Positions 54,181 to 64,000 of a stretch of 64,000 nt of DNA are shown here, one piece after another. Under the pieces are notes generated by a model. The model was not told where the DNA came from and did no database searches. It saw only the letters and a list, made by a program, of their open reading frames with translations. Each line of letters starts with the position of its first letter. The stretch's first letter is position 1. The position numbers and the translations under genes are program-made. This DNA comes from Vibrio furnissii CIP 102972 (lineage in GTDB: Bacteria > Pseudomonadota > Gammaproteobacteria > Enterobacterales > Vibrionaceae), in contig NZ_ACZP01000013.1 in assembly GCF_000176175.1 (NCBI RefSeq), forward strand, positions 1,071,695 to 1,135,694, in the 5' to 3' direction.

Positions 54181-54215
54181 AATCCCCGCTCATTGAGCGG
54201 GGATTTTCTTTTATT
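54181..54215 (+). terminator. Terminator of pflB
   Basis: AATCCCCGCTCA / TGAGCGGGGATT is followed by TTTCTTTTATTT, 28 bases after the stop. Confidence 0.85.
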
Positions 54216-54359
54216 TCAATCTAAAAATCAGTTAAATAAACAAGTTGCATATTAATGTAACCCACACCTCAATTTCACTGCATCAAATCCGCTTTATTCA
54301 TACTTGAATCGACTTTTACGCTACCATCATCACTCTCTGACGGAATGATGTAGCCTTCT

Positions 54360-55346
54360 ATGAAGTTATTGCGCCTATTACCTCTTACTTTGCTTTGCGG
54401 GCCAGCATTGGCTGCCACGCAAGCCACCTTGTCGATGCACTTGGACAATGACGGCATTTTTGGGGTTGATGAAGATTACACCAACGGTATTTTTTTCACC
54501 TATACCTCTCAAGGCATTCGCCCCCCTTGGTGGGCAAAGCCCTTAAGCGTATCCGCTTGGGGAGCCAGCAGCCTCGATAAATGGGAAATCAGCGTGGGCC
54601 ACAAAATGTGGACTCCAGCCGACATTACCTTGGAAAAACCGCAAGCCAACGAACGTCCTTATGCAGGTTATTTGCATGCGGAGTTCAACTACCTCAGCCT
54701 TCACTCGCAACAAGCGCAGCGCTTTAACCTGACGATCGGTACCACAGGCGACAGCTCGCTCTCGGAGCGCGCACAAACCCTAGTACATAGCATCACCAAC
54801 TCCGACGATCCCAACGGTTGGGATTATCAAGTGGAAGATAAAGTCGCAGGCAGCGTCGGCTATCTCGGCCATTTTAATTGGATGCGTTCACGGACTTGGC
54901 AAGGCTTGGAGTGGGACGTCTCCAACGTGTCGGAAGTGAATGTGGGTAACTTTCGTAGCGACATCGCCACTGGCATCATGCTGCGCTGGGGACAAGATCT
55001 CGCAGGCAACTTTGGCAGCGCGCAAATCTCCGCAGAAAAGCCATTTTTACCCGGCATGATTGGCGCATCCAGCCAAGGGTGGTTTGTTTACACGGGTATT
55101 GAAGCACGATATCGCTTTAACGATTTAACCATTGAAGGGCACCGACCGCTGAACGACTTAGACCACGAACCCAGTTACTACGAAGTCACTGTCGAACCGG
55201 TTCAAGCGACAGCCGTCTTTGGCGCCGCTTGGTACGGTTCACGAATGGGGGCGAGCCTTGCGGTTGCTGCCAACAGCGCGGAATATAAAGAGAGCCGGGA
55301 CGCTCTACACAGTACCGGCTCTTTTACACTCTATGGCTTTTTCTGA
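54360..55346 (+). CDS. LpxR-family lipid A deacylase
   Basis: The 328-residue protein has a signal peptide (cut after about residue 19, ALAA) and the DUF2219/LpxR pattern. It includes LDNDGIFGVDEDYTNGIFFTY (active-site Asn-Asp), GHKMWTP with the catalytic-type His, and NERPYAGYL, and ends with aromatic FF as outer-membrane barrels do. LpxR removes the 3'-linked acyloxyacyl chain of lipid A. The gene stands alone; the ribosome site is weak. Confidence 0.82.
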   Translation: MKLLRLLPLTLLCGPALAATQATLSMHLDNDGIFGVDEDYTNGIFFTYTSQGIRPPWWAKPLSVSAWGASSLDKWEISVGHKMWTPADITLEKPQANERPYAGYLHAEFNYLSLHSQQAQRFNLTIGTTGDSSLSERAQTLVHSITNSDDPNGWDYQVEDKVAGSVGYLGHFNWMRSRTWQGLEWDVSNVSEVNVGNFRSDIATGIMLRWGQDLAGNFGSAQISAEKPFLPGMIGASSQGWFVYTGIEARYRFNDLTIEGHRPLNDLDHEPSYYEVTVEPVQATAVFGAAWYGSRMGASLAVAANSAEYKESRDALHSTGSFTLYGFF

Positions 55347-55428
55347 TCGACGATTGCATCGGTGATTCAATTGCTCGGGTGATTCAATTGCTCGCCAGTG
55401 AAATCGTATCGGCCGTTAAACCGTTCAG

Positions 55429-57309
55429 TTAAATCGTAAAGCGCTGACAATCGCTGTTTAGACTGGTCGAACGCTGGTCCACAATCTGGCTGGTTGAACG
55501 CAACTGATCGTTGTTTTCTTCCAGCTGTTTCATCGCACTGGAAATCTGCGTCATGCTGTCGGCCATCGATTGACTGGTGGTGGCCAGCTCTTTCATCGAT
55601 GCAAAAATCACTTCTGTTTGATGGGCCGCTTGTTCCGCCTTTTCAGTAATGTGCGTCAGCGCTTCCATCGCTTCCATCCCGCGCTCTTGGCCGGTCTTCA
55701 TGCTGTGCTCGGACTGACCAATGTACTGAATCACCTCAGCGCTCTCTTTTTTCATCGTTTCAATGGTGCCTGAAATCTCGGTCACCGCATCAACCGTGCG
55801 CACCGCTAAGCTACGAACTTCATCAGCCACCACGGCAAAACCTCTTCCCTGCTCGCCAGCCCGGGCTGCTTCAATCGCCGCGTTGAGCGCCAACAAGTTG
55901 GTTTGCTCAGCAATGCCATTGATGATTTCCATTACGGAATCAACTTTCGACGACGCTTGTTCAAGCTGCTGAATGTGCCCTGCTGCCGAGCTCAAAATTT
56001 TGCCCACATCTTCCAACGAACCAATCGCCGCGGCGATAACCTTTGAGCCATCTTCTGCCGCTTGGGTCGAGGATTTACTCACATCCGACACAAACTCCAG
56101 TGAATTCGACACTTCTTGCGTGGTGACACTCACCTCTTCCGTGGCGGACGCTAACAATTGTGTTTGCCCCAAGATATCCGACTGACTGCGCGCCAAGTTG
56201 TCCACCCCGGCATTGAGCTCAGCCGCATCACCGGACAACGCTTGGCTGCGATCTTGCACCGCTTTGACCAACTCACCCAGGTTCTCACAGCTTTGGTTGA
56301 TCGCCACCGCCAGTTGATTAAATTCATCGTTGGCATTGCGCGTAATGGTCAAACGTTGCGACAAATCGCCGCCGGATAAACGTTCCAAAATCGCTTTGGT
56401 TTGCAACAACGAACGCGACAACGAAAGACTGAGCATCACAAAAATGGATATGGTGATCACCGCCAACACCGCACAGGCCACCAGCACCGACCACAACGTA
56501 TTGCTACCCGCTCGGTCTGCCGCGCTTTGATAGCGGCCACTCATGGTTTCGAGTTTTTCAGAAATCGATTCAATGAGCGACTGCGCTTGCGTTTCACTGT
56601 TCACCAATGCCGCTTCCTGCACTTTCACCTGCTGAGACAACTCACTGACGCGCGCGAACGTCGCTTTGAACTGCTCAACCTCTTTTTCATACAGCTCTAG
56701 CATGGCGTAGGTATTCGACATGTTGACGAACCCTGCCATGGCGCGGTTAAACAACTTGAGGTTTTGATCGTTGGGTTGCAACAAGTAATTTTGTTGCGCT
56801 TTGATCATCGCTTGAAAGTCCGAGTTCAACGTCACCATGCCGGTTTCTGCAATTTTCTTTTCAATGGTTCCGGCCAATGACTTCAGTTCCCCGAGTTTGC
56901 CTTCTTCAACATTAAAGCCCAGCTCCCCTTTGATGTTCATCCAAGGGCGCAGCGCATCACCAAATTCCTGAGTGGCTTGGCCGAGTTGATTGGCTTCATC
57001 ATTCAAACCGCTCGATTGTAGAAACTGTACATCGTTGGCCACTTCCGACAGCAATTCACTGAGCTGAGTGGTGGTCTCGCTCACTTGGGCAGCGCTGAGA
57101 TCATCACGCTCGGCAGCCAACGTCAGCAATTTAGCTTGAGTGGCGTGGATAGCGACCGCGCCGGTGGTGATTTTTCGGCTTTGTTGATACTGCGCGCTCA
57201 TGCTCGACAAGCTGCTGGCGGTGTAAACCCCCAACGCACTAAACCCGATACAAAGAATCACGATAAACGCGATGATTTTCTGTTTTTGAGAGAGATTAAA
57301 TACTTCCAT
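55429..57309 (-). CDS. Methyl-accepting chemotaxis protein, helical sensor
   Basis: The 626-residue receptor (ATG 57309) has membrane helices at about 8-30 and 275-300. An all-helical periplasmic region rich in Gln, Glu and Leu lies between them (no Cache motif). HAMP is followed by the signalling tip [20 protein letters not shown] and [15 protein letters not shown]. It ends without a tether pentapeptide. It lies between lpxR-like and pflA genes, opposite to both. Confidence 0.92.
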   Translation of the reverse strand: MEVFNLSQKQKIIAFIVILCIGFSALGVYTASSLSSMSAQYQQSRKITTGAVAIHATQAKLLTLAAERDDLSAAQVSETTTQLSELLSEVANDVQFLQSSGLNDEANQLGQATQEFGDALRPWMNIKGELGFNVEEGKLGELKSLAGTIEKKIAETGMVTLNSDFQAMIKAQQNYLLQPNDQNLKLFNRAMAGFVNMSNTYAMLELYEKEVEQFKATFARVSELSQQVKVQEAALVNSETQAQSLIESISEKLETMSGRYQSAADRAGSNTLWSVLVACAVLAVITISIFVMLSLSLSRSLLQTKAILERLSGGDLSQRLTITRNANDEFNQLAVAINQSCENLGELVKAVQDRSQALSGDAAELNAGVDNLARSQSDILGQTQLLASATEEVSVTTQEVSNSLEFVSDVSKSSTQAAEDGSKVIAAAIGSLEDVGKILSSAAGHIQQLEQASSKVDSVMEIINGIAEQTNLLALNAAIEAARAGEQGRGFAVVADEVRSLAVRTVDAVTEISGTIETMKKESAEVIQYIGQSEHSMKTGQERGMEAMEALTHITEKAEQAAHQTEVIFASMKELATTSQSMADSMTQISSAMKQLEENNDQLRSTSQIVDQRSTSLNSDCQRFTI

Positions 57310-57534
57310 GCATTCATTCCTTACCACGGTGCAAATGACTGACGACATCAAGGAAAACGTAAATCTTGTGTTTGCTTTTCTTATAATTAATAACAAGTTT
57401 ATAACATAATTTTATCTATAATCGATTATTTTTATGCCCAGCGTTCGTCGCCAACAGATTGGACAAGGAAAACCTATTTAAACCCTACCTTTTGTAATAA
57501 AATAACGAACACATTCAGCAAACGAGAGCAGCTT

Positions 57535-58275
57535 ATGTCTACTACTGGTCGTATCCATTCATTTGAATCTTGCGGCACTGTTGATGGCCCCGGCATTCGA
57601 TTCATTATTTTTCTGCAAGGTTGCTTATTCCGTTGTAAGTACTGCCACAACCGAGACACTTGGGATACCCACACAGGTAAAGAAGTGTCTGTTGAAGAAA
57701 TCATCGCAGAAGCGAAGTCTTATCGTCACTTTATGAACGCATCTGGCGGCGGCGTGACGTGTTCGGGCGGTGAATCGATGCTGCAACCGGAATTCGTGCG
57801 CGACTTTTTCCGCGCTGCACAAGCTGAAGGGATTCATACCTGTCTTGACACCAATGGCTACATTCGTAAATACACCCCTGTAATCGATGAAGTCTTGGAC
57901 GTGACCGATTTGGTGATGCTTGATATCAAACAGATGCAAGACGAAATTCACCAAGATCTGATTGGCGTATCGAACAAACGCACACTGGATTTTGCCCGCT
58001 ATCTGCAAAAGATGGGCAAGAAGACGTGGATTCGTTACGTGGTCGTTCCTGGCTACACGGACGATGAAGAATCGGCGCACCTGCTGGGTCAATTTATTCA
58101 GGACATGGACAACGTCGAAAAAATCGAATTGTTGCCATACCACAAATTGGGCGCTCACAAATGGGAAGCGATGGGTGAAACGTATCCACTGGAAGGTGTG
58201 AACCCACCGAGCAAAGAAACCATGGATAAAATCGTGTCAATCCTTGAGCAGTATCACTCAAACGTAAAATACTGA
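57535..58275 (+). CDS. pflA: Pyruvate formate-lyase-activating enzyme
   Basis: The 246-residue radical-SAM enzyme has the cluster motif [10 protein letters not shown] (CX3CX2C), the [13 protein letters not shown]-binding stretch and DTNGYI. It installs the glycyl radical on PflB. A terminator follows at 58298-58328. Confidence 0.97.
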   Translation: MSTTGRIHSFESCGTVDGPGIRFIIFLQGCLFRCKYCHNRDTWDTHTGKEVSVEEIIAEAKSYRHFMNASGGGVTCSGGESMLQPEFVRDFFRAAQAEGIHTCLDTNGYIRKYTPVIDEVLDVTDLVMLDIKQMQDEIHQDLIGVSNKRTLDFARYLQKMGKKTWIRYVVVPGYTDDEESAHLLGQFIQDMDNVEKIELLPYHKLGAHKWEAMGETYPLEGVNPPSKETMDKIVSILEQYHSNVKY

Positions 58276-58297
58276 TTCAATCCCACGAGCGAATCGT

Positions 58298-58328
58298 AAA
58301 AAATACCAGCCATAGCGCTGGTATTTTT
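58298..58328 (+). terminator. Terminator of pflA
   Basis: AAATACCAGC / GCTGGTATTT with T5 lies 22 bases after the stop; the next gene's ribosome site follows within 10 bases. Confidence 0.75.
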
Positions 58329-58344
58329 ATGGAAAGGAGTTCGC

Positions 58345-59007
58345 GTGCAACTGGAAGAATTGGCCTCGCTGGTCGTGATCCTACTGTTTATTGTGGGGAC
58401 TGCACGTGATGTCCGGACTTCGTTCTGGCCCAAATTCACGCATGAGAAAACATTTCAGCACCTCACCTACTTCGTGATGTTTGCCCTGTTTTTGCTTTGG
58501 TCCGCGCAAGCCAGCGTCAAAGAAGGGTTACACATTCACTTCCTTGCCCTCACCACCCTGACGATGATGTATGGCTGGCGCTGCGCATTCCTACTCACCA
58601 TTCCTGTCACCGCCGCACTGGTCGTGGTGGGGAAACTGGGTGTGTATGACGTGCCCGAATATTTGCTACTTTCTGCGCTGCTGCCCATTCTCATCAGCTA
58701 CGCAATTTTCGCACTTAGTTATCACTACTTGCCCCGTAACATCTTTGTGTTCATCTTCGTTGCGGGCTTTTTTAATGGCGGTATGACCGGCAGTTTGCAT
58801 TTACTGCTGAACACGCTCTACCAACTGGCATTGGGCGTGCACGATTGGCAAACCATCTACAGCAATTATCTGATTCTTGTGCCGTTATTGGCGTTTCCTG
58901 AAGGCCTGCTCAACGGCATGGCACTGGCGATTCTTTGTGTGTTTAAGCCCGAATGGTTACGCGTCTTTTCCGATCGAGATTACATCTACAATCACTATCA
59001 CAAGTAA
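58345..59007 (+). CDS. CbiM-like energy-coupling factor permease family membrane protein
   Basis: The 220-residue protein has six to seven hydrophobic segments and motifs HFLALTTLTMMYGWRCAFL and FFNGGMTGSLHLLLN, like the S/ECF permease (CbiM-related) family in Vibrio. No ECF ATPase is nearby, so its partner or substrate is unknown. GTG 58345 has AAAGGAG 5 bases upstream. Confidence 0.7.
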   Translation: MQLEELASLVVILLFIVGTARDVRTSFWPKFTHEKTFQHLTYFVMFALFLLWSAQASVKEGLHIHFLALTTLTMMYGWRCAFLLTIPVTAALVVVGKLGVYDVPEYLLLSALLPILISYAIFALSYHYLPRNIFVFIFVAGFFNGGMTGSLHLLLNTLYQLALGVHDWQTIYSNYLILVPLLAFPEGLLNGMALAILCVFKPEWLRVFSDRDYIYNHYHK

Positions 59008-59191
59008 GGCTCGCAGGCCATCACCGATAACACGCTGCGCACCGAGCACTGCCTCAACGAAAACGATAAAAGATGCAGATATTTTGTACTTTCTCCATTA
59101 AATCCGTGTTGAGATCATGTTTCAGGCCTACCCGTACTGTTAACCTTAACTCAGAAAAAATGACACAGTTTAACTTTTAGTGAGGCCAGCT

Positions 59192-59692
59192 ATGGAAATG
59201 ACAAACGCACAACGTCTGATCCTGTCTAACCAATACACATTAATGTCTCAGCTTGATCCGCAGAACGCTGCCAAATACAAACGTCTGCAAACCATCGTTG
59301 AACGTGGTTACGAGTTGCAGATGTGCGAACTGAATAAAGAGTTTGGCTGCATCTCTGAAGCGCAATGCCGCGAAGTGATCGACATCATGGAGATGTACCA
59401 CGCGATGCAAGAGTCGTTCAACATGTTGGAAGAGGATGAGCGCAAAGATGTGGATGTTCGTCGCCTGAACTACCTTGGCTACGACATTGCGTCGGAAGCA
59501 CAATTGGTGAATTACGTTCGCTTCCTTGTGAACGCTGAAGGCCTCTACCCGCAATTCGACAAAGGCGATCACCACTTCAACAGCCAAATGCCAATGCAGG
59601 AGAAATATCGCCGCATGTTGACCACGTGGCGCAACTGCCCACGTCAATACCACTTGTCTGCCAGTGAACTGAGACAGATTTTTAACGCATAA
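59192..59692 (+). CDS. yfbU: YfbU family protein
   Basis: The 166-residue helical protein begins [18 protein letters not shown] and contains [22 protein letters not shown] and [13 protein letters not shown], typical of YfbU. Overexpression of the E. coli homologue is toxic; the physiological role is unclear. GAGG lies 7 bases before ATG 59192. Confidence 0.9.
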   Translation: MEMTNAQRLILSNQYTLMSQLDPQNAAKYKRLQTIVERGYELQMCELNKEFGCISEAQCREVIDIMEMYHAMQESFNMLEEDERKDVDVRRLNYLGYDIASEAQLVNYVRFLVNAEGLYPQFDKGDHHFNSQMPMQEKYRRMLTTWRNCPRQYHLSASELRQIFNA

Positions 59693-59699
59693 GCGGAAC

Positions 59700-59726
59700 G
59701 AAAAAGGCTGGGAATCCCAGCCTTTT
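59700..59726 (+). terminator. Terminator of yfbU
   Basis: AAAAGGCTGGGA / TCCCAGCCTTTT, 8 bases after the stop; it may also serve the converging MipA-type gene. Confidence 0.8.
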
Positions 59727-59786
59727 GTCATGATTCAAACCTCATCGTGAGCATGCAACGATGTCATCGCCTTTGCTCACCCGTCA

Positions 59787-60542
59787 TTAGAACACGTAAG
59801 CGATGCCCAAAGTGCCCATCACGCTGGTATCGCGGCCAACCACGGGGCTGTCGGACAAATCACTGTCGAGGTTCGAGTAACGAATGCCGCCATTGACACG
59901 CACGCTGCGCGTAATCGACCAGTAGGCTGACGCACCAATAAAGTACTGCCCATCCCATCCGGCATCATATTCTTGCAAACCGCTGCGTGCCGATTCACTG
60001 GCCGAGACACCGTACAAGTGGTTGTTGAGTTTGTCGGAGTTGTATGAATAACCGATCGCCGGCGTAATGCCCCAGTTCGAGAAACGCAGCGGCAAACGCC
60101 AAGCAATTTCACCGTACATCCCGTTGTGACGACCAGCCACATCGGCGCCCACCGAGGCTTCCCACATGCCCACCAAGGTACGGAGCTGATAACTCACACC
60201 ACCGAGTACCGTCGACTTGCGCTTATCCAACAACCGGATTTGCGGGTCATCCGAATCTTCTGGTTTGAGTGTGCGTGGGTCGTAGGCCAAACGAAACACA
60301 ATGTTCTGTTCAGAGCCGATCGGCATCAAACGATAACCGGCGGTAAAACCACGCAAAAATAGGTGTTCACCTTCATAGCCAATCACAGGAATGACCGTAC
60401 GGTTTGACGACGTATCTTTATACACCGCAGGTGAGTATGCCGCAGCAACCCCGACTGACCATTGGTTCATTTCTGCGTGTGCAAAGGATGAAGCCGCGAG
60501 AGCCGAAACCGCCCAAGCCGCTTTGAAAATTGGATAGCGCAT
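59787..60542 (-). CDS. MipA/OmpV family outer-membrane protein
   Basis: The 251-residue protein has a signal peptide cut after SFAHA (about residue 22), then NQWSVGVAAAYSPAVYKD, and a beta barrel ending LGIAYVF with a C-terminal Phe. It fits the MipA/OmpV family, whose members scaffold murein synthesis or affect osmotic response; the exact role is not predictable. ATG 60542 is at the signal peptide start. Confidence 0.85.
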   Translation of the reverse strand: MRYPIFKAAWAVSALAASSFAHAEMNQWSVGVAAAYSPAVYKDTSSNRTVIPVIGYEGEHLFLRGFTAGYRLMPIGSEQNIVFRLAYDPRTLKPEDSDDPQIRLLDKRKSTVLGGVSYQLRTLVGMWEASVGADVAGRHNGMYGEIAWRLPLRFSNWGITPAIGYSYNSDKLNNHLYGVSASESARSGLQEYDAGWDGQYFIGASAYWSITRSVRVNGGIRYSNLDSDLSDSPVVGRDTSVMGTLGIAYVF

Positions 60543-60880
60543 ACTGACCTTGTGAAATTGTTGTATAAAAAGGATGAGAGACAAATGATACGACGTGTCC
60601 CCCCAGCACACAATCTTTGACCGGAAATTCGCCAATTTTCAGTCAGCGAAGTGCCAATTTCAGCGAAAACGCCTCGCATTCTCCTGCAAAATCAATTGAA
60701 CATTTCGCTCGCATTCATCGTAAAAATAGATAATAGAAAAGACGTCATTCCAGTCACGAATTTGAAATAAATACATAATCTCTAAGCAAAATCGACAATT
60801 GCGAACTAGGCTTAATTTGTTAGGGATTTGTGTTTTTAAGCGGTTGTATGTCATCACGACATTTTCAGAGGGGAATCACT
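60543..60880. promoter_or_regulatory. Promoter region between MipA-type gene and prkA
   Basis: A 338-base divergent gap, AT-rich in 60710-60830, without a gene. I see no clear operator. AGAGGGG lies 5 bases before the prkA ATG. Confidence 0.4.
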
Positions 60881-62815
60881 ATGAGTATTTTTGACCACTT
60901 TCAGGCACGCTATGAAGCAGCCAAGGACGAAGAGCTTTCCATTCAGGAGTTTCTAGCTCTGTGTAAAGAAGACAAAAGTGCTTACGCCAATGCAGCGGAG
61001 CGCTTGCTAATGGCCATCGGCGAACCTGAGTTTGTCGATACATCGAAACACCCACGACTTAGCCGAATCTTTTCAAACCGTGTGATTTCTCGCTACAAAA
61101 CGTTCGAAGACTTCTACGGGATGGAAGACGCTATCGAACAAATCGTTTCTTACCTCAAACACGCGGCCCAAGGATTGGAAGAGCGGAAACAAATTTTGTA
61201 CTTACTCGGCCCAGTGGGCGGGGGTAAATCATCACTGGCTGAAAAACTCAAAGCCTTGATGCAACAAATGCCGATTTATGTGTTGTCCGTCAACGGGGAG
61301 CGCAGCCCGGTGAATGACCACCCATTTTGCCTGTTTGACGTCACCGAAGACGGTGACCTATTGAAACAGGAATATGGTATTGAAAAACGCTATCTGCGTT
61401 CAATCATGTCGCCTTGGGCAGCCAAACGCCTACACGAATTCGGTGGCGACATCACCAAATTTAAAGTCGTCAAAGTGCGCCCTTCGATTCTCGACCAAAT
61501 TGCGGTCGCCAAAACCGAACCGGGCGACGAAAACAACCAAGATATTTCATCACTGGTCGGTAAAGTCGACATTCGTAAACTCGAGCACTTCTCACAAGAT
61601 GATCCAGACGCCTACAGCTACTCCGGCGCATTGTGTCGAGCTAACCAAGGTTTGATGGAATTCGTTGAGATGTTTAAAGCACCGATCAAAGTGCTGCATC
61701 CCCTATTGACTGCCACGCAGGAAGGCAACTACAACGGGACCGAAGGCCTCTCTGCCCTGCCGTTTGACGGCATGATTCTGGCGCACTCGAACGAGTCCGA
61801 ATGGCAAACCTTCCGTAACAACAAAAACAACGAGGCGTTCCTCGACCGTGTGTACATCGTCAAAGTGCCTTACTGTCTGCGTGTGTCGGAAGAAGTCAAA
61901 ATCTACCAAAAACTGCTGGATCACAGTGAGTTGTCGCAAGCCCCTTGCGCGCCAAGCACCTTGGATCTGCTGGCCCAATTCAGCGTACTGTCACGCCTAA
62001 AAACCCCCGAGAACTCGTCTGTGTTCTCGAAAATGCGGGTCTACGATGGTGAAACGCTCAAAGACACCGACCCGAAAGCGAAAAGCTATCAGGAATATCG
62101 TGATTACGCCGGCGTCGATGAAGGGATGTCGGGTCTGTCGACCCGTTTCGCGTTCAAAATTTTGTCTCGCGTGTTTAACTTCGATCACAGTGAAGTTGCC
62201 GCCAACCCAGTGCATCTGTTCTACGTCATTGAGCAACAAGTCGAGCGCGAACAGTTCCCACAAGAAACCGCAGAACGCTATCTAGAATTCCTCAAAGGGT
62301 ATCTGGTACCGCGTTATGTTGAATTCATCGGCAAAGAAATTCAGACCGCTTATCTTGAGTCTTACTCTGAATACGGTCAGAACATCTTTGATCGCTACGT
62401 CACCTACGCTGACTTCTGGATTCAAGACCAAGAATACCGCGATCCAGAAACCGGTCAGTTGTTTGACCGTTCGGCACTCAACAGCGAACTGGAAAAAATC
62501 GAGAAAACTGCCGGCATCAGTAACCCGAAAGATTTCCGTAACGAAATCGTCAACTTCGTGTTGCGTGCGCGTGCCAACAACAACGGTCAAAACCCGGTTT
62601 GGACCAGTTACGAAAAACTACGCACCGTGATCGAGAAAAAAATGTTCTCGAATACCGAAGAGTTACTTCCTGTTATCTCCTTCAATGCGAAAACCTCTTC
62701 TGACGATCAGAAGAAACACGACGACTTTGTCGCCCGTATGATGGAGAAGGGCTATACAGAGAAGCAAGTCCGATTGCTGTCTGAGTGGTATTTACGCGTA
62801 CGTAAATCCTCTTAA
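60881..62815 (+). CDS. prkA: PrkA-type AAA+ / serine kinase (YeaG)
   Basis: The 644-residue cytosolic protein has an N-terminal AAA-like domain with Walker A LGPVGGGKSSLAEKL (about residue 110) and a C-terminal PrkA kinase-like domain (about 400-640). YeaG in E. coli acts with YeaH in nitrogen and stationary-phase stress. The start at 60881 fits the family N-terminus MSIFDHFQARYE. Confidence 0.95.
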   Translation: MSIFDHFQARYEAAKDEELSIQEFLALCKEDKSAYANAAERLLMAIGEPEFVDTSKHPRLSRIFSNRVISRYKTFEDFYGMEDAIEQIVSYLKHAAQGLEERKQILYLLGPVGGGKSSLAEKLKALMQQMPIYVLSVNGERSPVNDHPFCLFDVTEDGDLLKQEYGIEKRYLRSIMSPWAAKRLHEFGGDITKFKVVKVRPSILDQIAVAKTEPGDENNQDISSLVGKVDIRKLEHFSQDDPDAYSYSGALCRANQGLMEFVEMFKAPIKVLHPLLTATQEGNYNGTEGLSALPFDGMILAHSNESEWQTFRNNKNNEAFLDRVYIVKVPYCLRVSEEVKIYQKLLDHSELSQAPCAPSTLDLLAQFSVLSRLKTPENSSVFSKMRVYDGETLKDTDPKAKSYQEYRDYAGVDEGMSGLSTRFAFKILSRVFNFDHSEVAANPVHLFYVIEQQVEREQFPQETAERYLEFLKGYLVPRYVEFIGKEIQTAYLESYSEYGQNIFDRYVTYADFWIQDQEYRDPETGQLFDRSALNSELEKIEKTAGISNPKDFRNEIVNFVLRARANNNGQNPVWTSYEKLRTVIEKKMFSNTEELLPVISFNAKTSSDDQKKHDDFVARMMEKGYTEKQVRLLSEWYLRVRKSS

Positions 62816-62843
62816 CAGTCAATCAGCCCAGGCCTCAGTTGCG

Positions 62844-62866
62844 GTGGCATTCGGATAGGATGCCAC
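62844..62866 (+). other. Hairpin between prkA and yeaH
   Basis: GTGGCAT / ATGCCAC with a 9-base loop and no T tract lies in the 134-base gap; it may tune relative expression of the two genes. Confidence 0.5.
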
Positions 62867-62949
62867 TTCTGCTGGTCTAACACACAGGGCAGGCCCGAAG
62901 TCGTTTGAGCGAACAACGCTCACTGGGGGACGTATACAGGGAGAATCTC

Positions 62950-64000
62950 ATGGCGCAATTTATCGACAGAAGGTTGAACGGCAAGAACAAGAGCGCAGTC
63001 AACAGACAGCGTTTCTTACGCCGTTACAAAGAGCAGATCAAGGAATCGGTCGCTGATGCCGTCAATCGTCGTTCCATCACCAACACGGAAACCGGCGAAG
63101 ACGTTTCTATTCCGCATCGTGACATCAAAGAGCCCGTTTTCCATCAAGGTAAAGGCGGCCTGCGTGAACGCGTGCACCCGGGAAATGATCAATTCATTCG
63201 CGGCGACAAAATCGAACGGCCGAAAGGTGGCCAAGGGGGCGGCTCAGGTGAAGGGGAAGCCAGCCCGGATGGTGAAGGCGAAGACGATTTTGTATTCCAA
63301 ATTTCCAAAGACGAATATTTAGATATTCTGTTTGAGGATCTGGAACTGCCAAACCTCAAGAAGAATCAAGTCAACAAAATTACGGAATGGAAAACCCACC
63401 GTTCCGGCTTCCAAACAGCCGGGATTCCAGCCAACATTTCCGTGGTGCGTTCATTGCAACAATCCTTGGCTCGTCGCACGGCAATGACCGCAGGTAAACG
63501 CCGCTTAATGAACGAACTGGAAGCCGAACTGGAGCGAATTCAGCACGCCGAACCTGCGCAGCTGCTGGAAGAACGTCGCCTCAAACAGGAAATTGAAGCG
63601 TTACGCGCCAAAATTGATAGCGTGCCGTTTATCGATACATTCGATTTACGATTCAAGAACTATGAAAAGAGACCCGTCCCTTCCAGCCAAGCCGTGATGT
63701 TCTGCTTGATGGACGTATCTGGCTCGATGGATCAAGCCACCAAAGATATCGCCAAACGGTTTTATGTGTTGTTGTATCTGTTCCTCACGCGAACGTACGA
63801 GAACGTGGAAGTGGTCTTCATTCGTCACCATACCCAAGCCAAAGAAGTCGATGAACATGAGTTCTTCTATTCACAAGAAACCGGGGGCACCATCGTCTCC
63901 AGTGCTTTGAAGTTGATGAACGAAATTATTGAAGCACGATACCCACTCGGGGAATGGAACATTTACGGCGCACAAGCATCTGATGGCGACAACTGGGCCG
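62950..64000 (+). CDS. yeaH: YeaH (DUF444) von Willebrand A-type protein, 3' end outside window
   Basis: From ATG 62950 the frame stays open to the window end (350 codons). It has a basic N-terminus ([20 protein letters not shown]), a Gly-rich acidic linker (about 95-120), a helical segment and the start of a VWA domain with MIDAS D-V-S-G-S-M-D. It partners PrkA/YeaG. About 70 residues are probably missing, judged from the family length of about 420. Confidence 0.93.
   Translation, partial: MAQFIDRRLNGKNKSAVNRQRFLRRYKEQIKESVADAVNRRSITNTETGEDVSIPHRDIKEPVFHQGKGGLRERVHPGNDQFIRGDKIERPKGGQGGGSGEGEASPDGEGEDDFVFQISKDEYLDILFEDLELPNLKKNQVNKITEWKTHRSGFQTAGIPANISVVRSLQQSLARRTAMTAGKRRLMNELEAELERIQHAEPAQLLEERRLKQEIEALRAKIDSVPFIDTFDLRFKNYEKRPVPSSQAVMFCLMDVSGSMDQATKDIAKRFYVLLYLFLTRTYENVEVVFIRHHTQAKEVDEHEFFYSQETGGTIVSSALKLMNEIIEARYPLGEWNIYGAQASDGDNWA

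Overview
The window is chromosomal DNA of a Vibrio. The core genes and their order (nadA, cpoB-pal-tolBARQ-ybgC, ybgE-cydX-cydBA, ruvBA, ruvC, cysS, ppiB, lpxH, cdgJ, ychJ, an OmpT-like porin, dinG, priC, xthA, the art operon, pflB, pflA, yfbU, prkA, yeaH) match the V. cholerae VC1831-VC1874 stretch as I remember it. Base composition looks higher in GC than V. cholerae, so another species such as V. fluvialis or V. furnissii is possible. That species guess is inference only.

Positions 1 to about 16,200 are accessory DNA ending at a tRNA-Ser(GGA) gene (16140-16227, minus strand). The first about 1.98 kb is the end of one island (A): the 3' part of a reverse transcriptase gene running tail-to-tail into a tyrosine integrase gene. 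From about 1,981 to the tRNA lies a second element (B) of about 14 kb. Its P4-type integrase sits beside the tRNA and its excisionase-like gene lies at the far end. Copies of one octamer (AGTAATGC) occur near both ends, as expected for integrase arm sites.

Element B looks more like a phage satellite or minimal prophage than a complete phage. It carries int, an AlpA-type regulator, a BRO-type antirepressor, an HTH gene followed by four palindromic repeats, a replication-type protein, a small-terminase-like protein, a Q-type antiterminator, and a c4-like structured RNA ahead of an Icd-like gene. Its only virion genes are an intact four-gene set resembling podovirus internal (DNA-ejection) proteins. 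I see no large terminase, portal, capsid or tail gene. Most genes are tightly overlapped and open, so it does not look like a decayed full prophage, apart from one frameshifted stretch (3166-3557).

From 16,300 onward the window is ordinary core chromosome: alanine export and a hybrid sensor kinase; NAD synthesis; the Tol-Pal envelope complex; cytochrome bd oxidase with two FNR-type boxes upstream; Holliday-junction processing (ruvA and ruvB separated by a terminator); cysS; lipid A synthesis; an EAL-HDOD protein; a porin; DNA repair (dinG, xthA); replication restart (priC); two chemoreceptors; arginine-type ABC transport; anaerobic pyruvate metabolism (pflB and pflA, split by two unrelated genes); and the prkA-yeaH stress kinase locus, cut by the window end.
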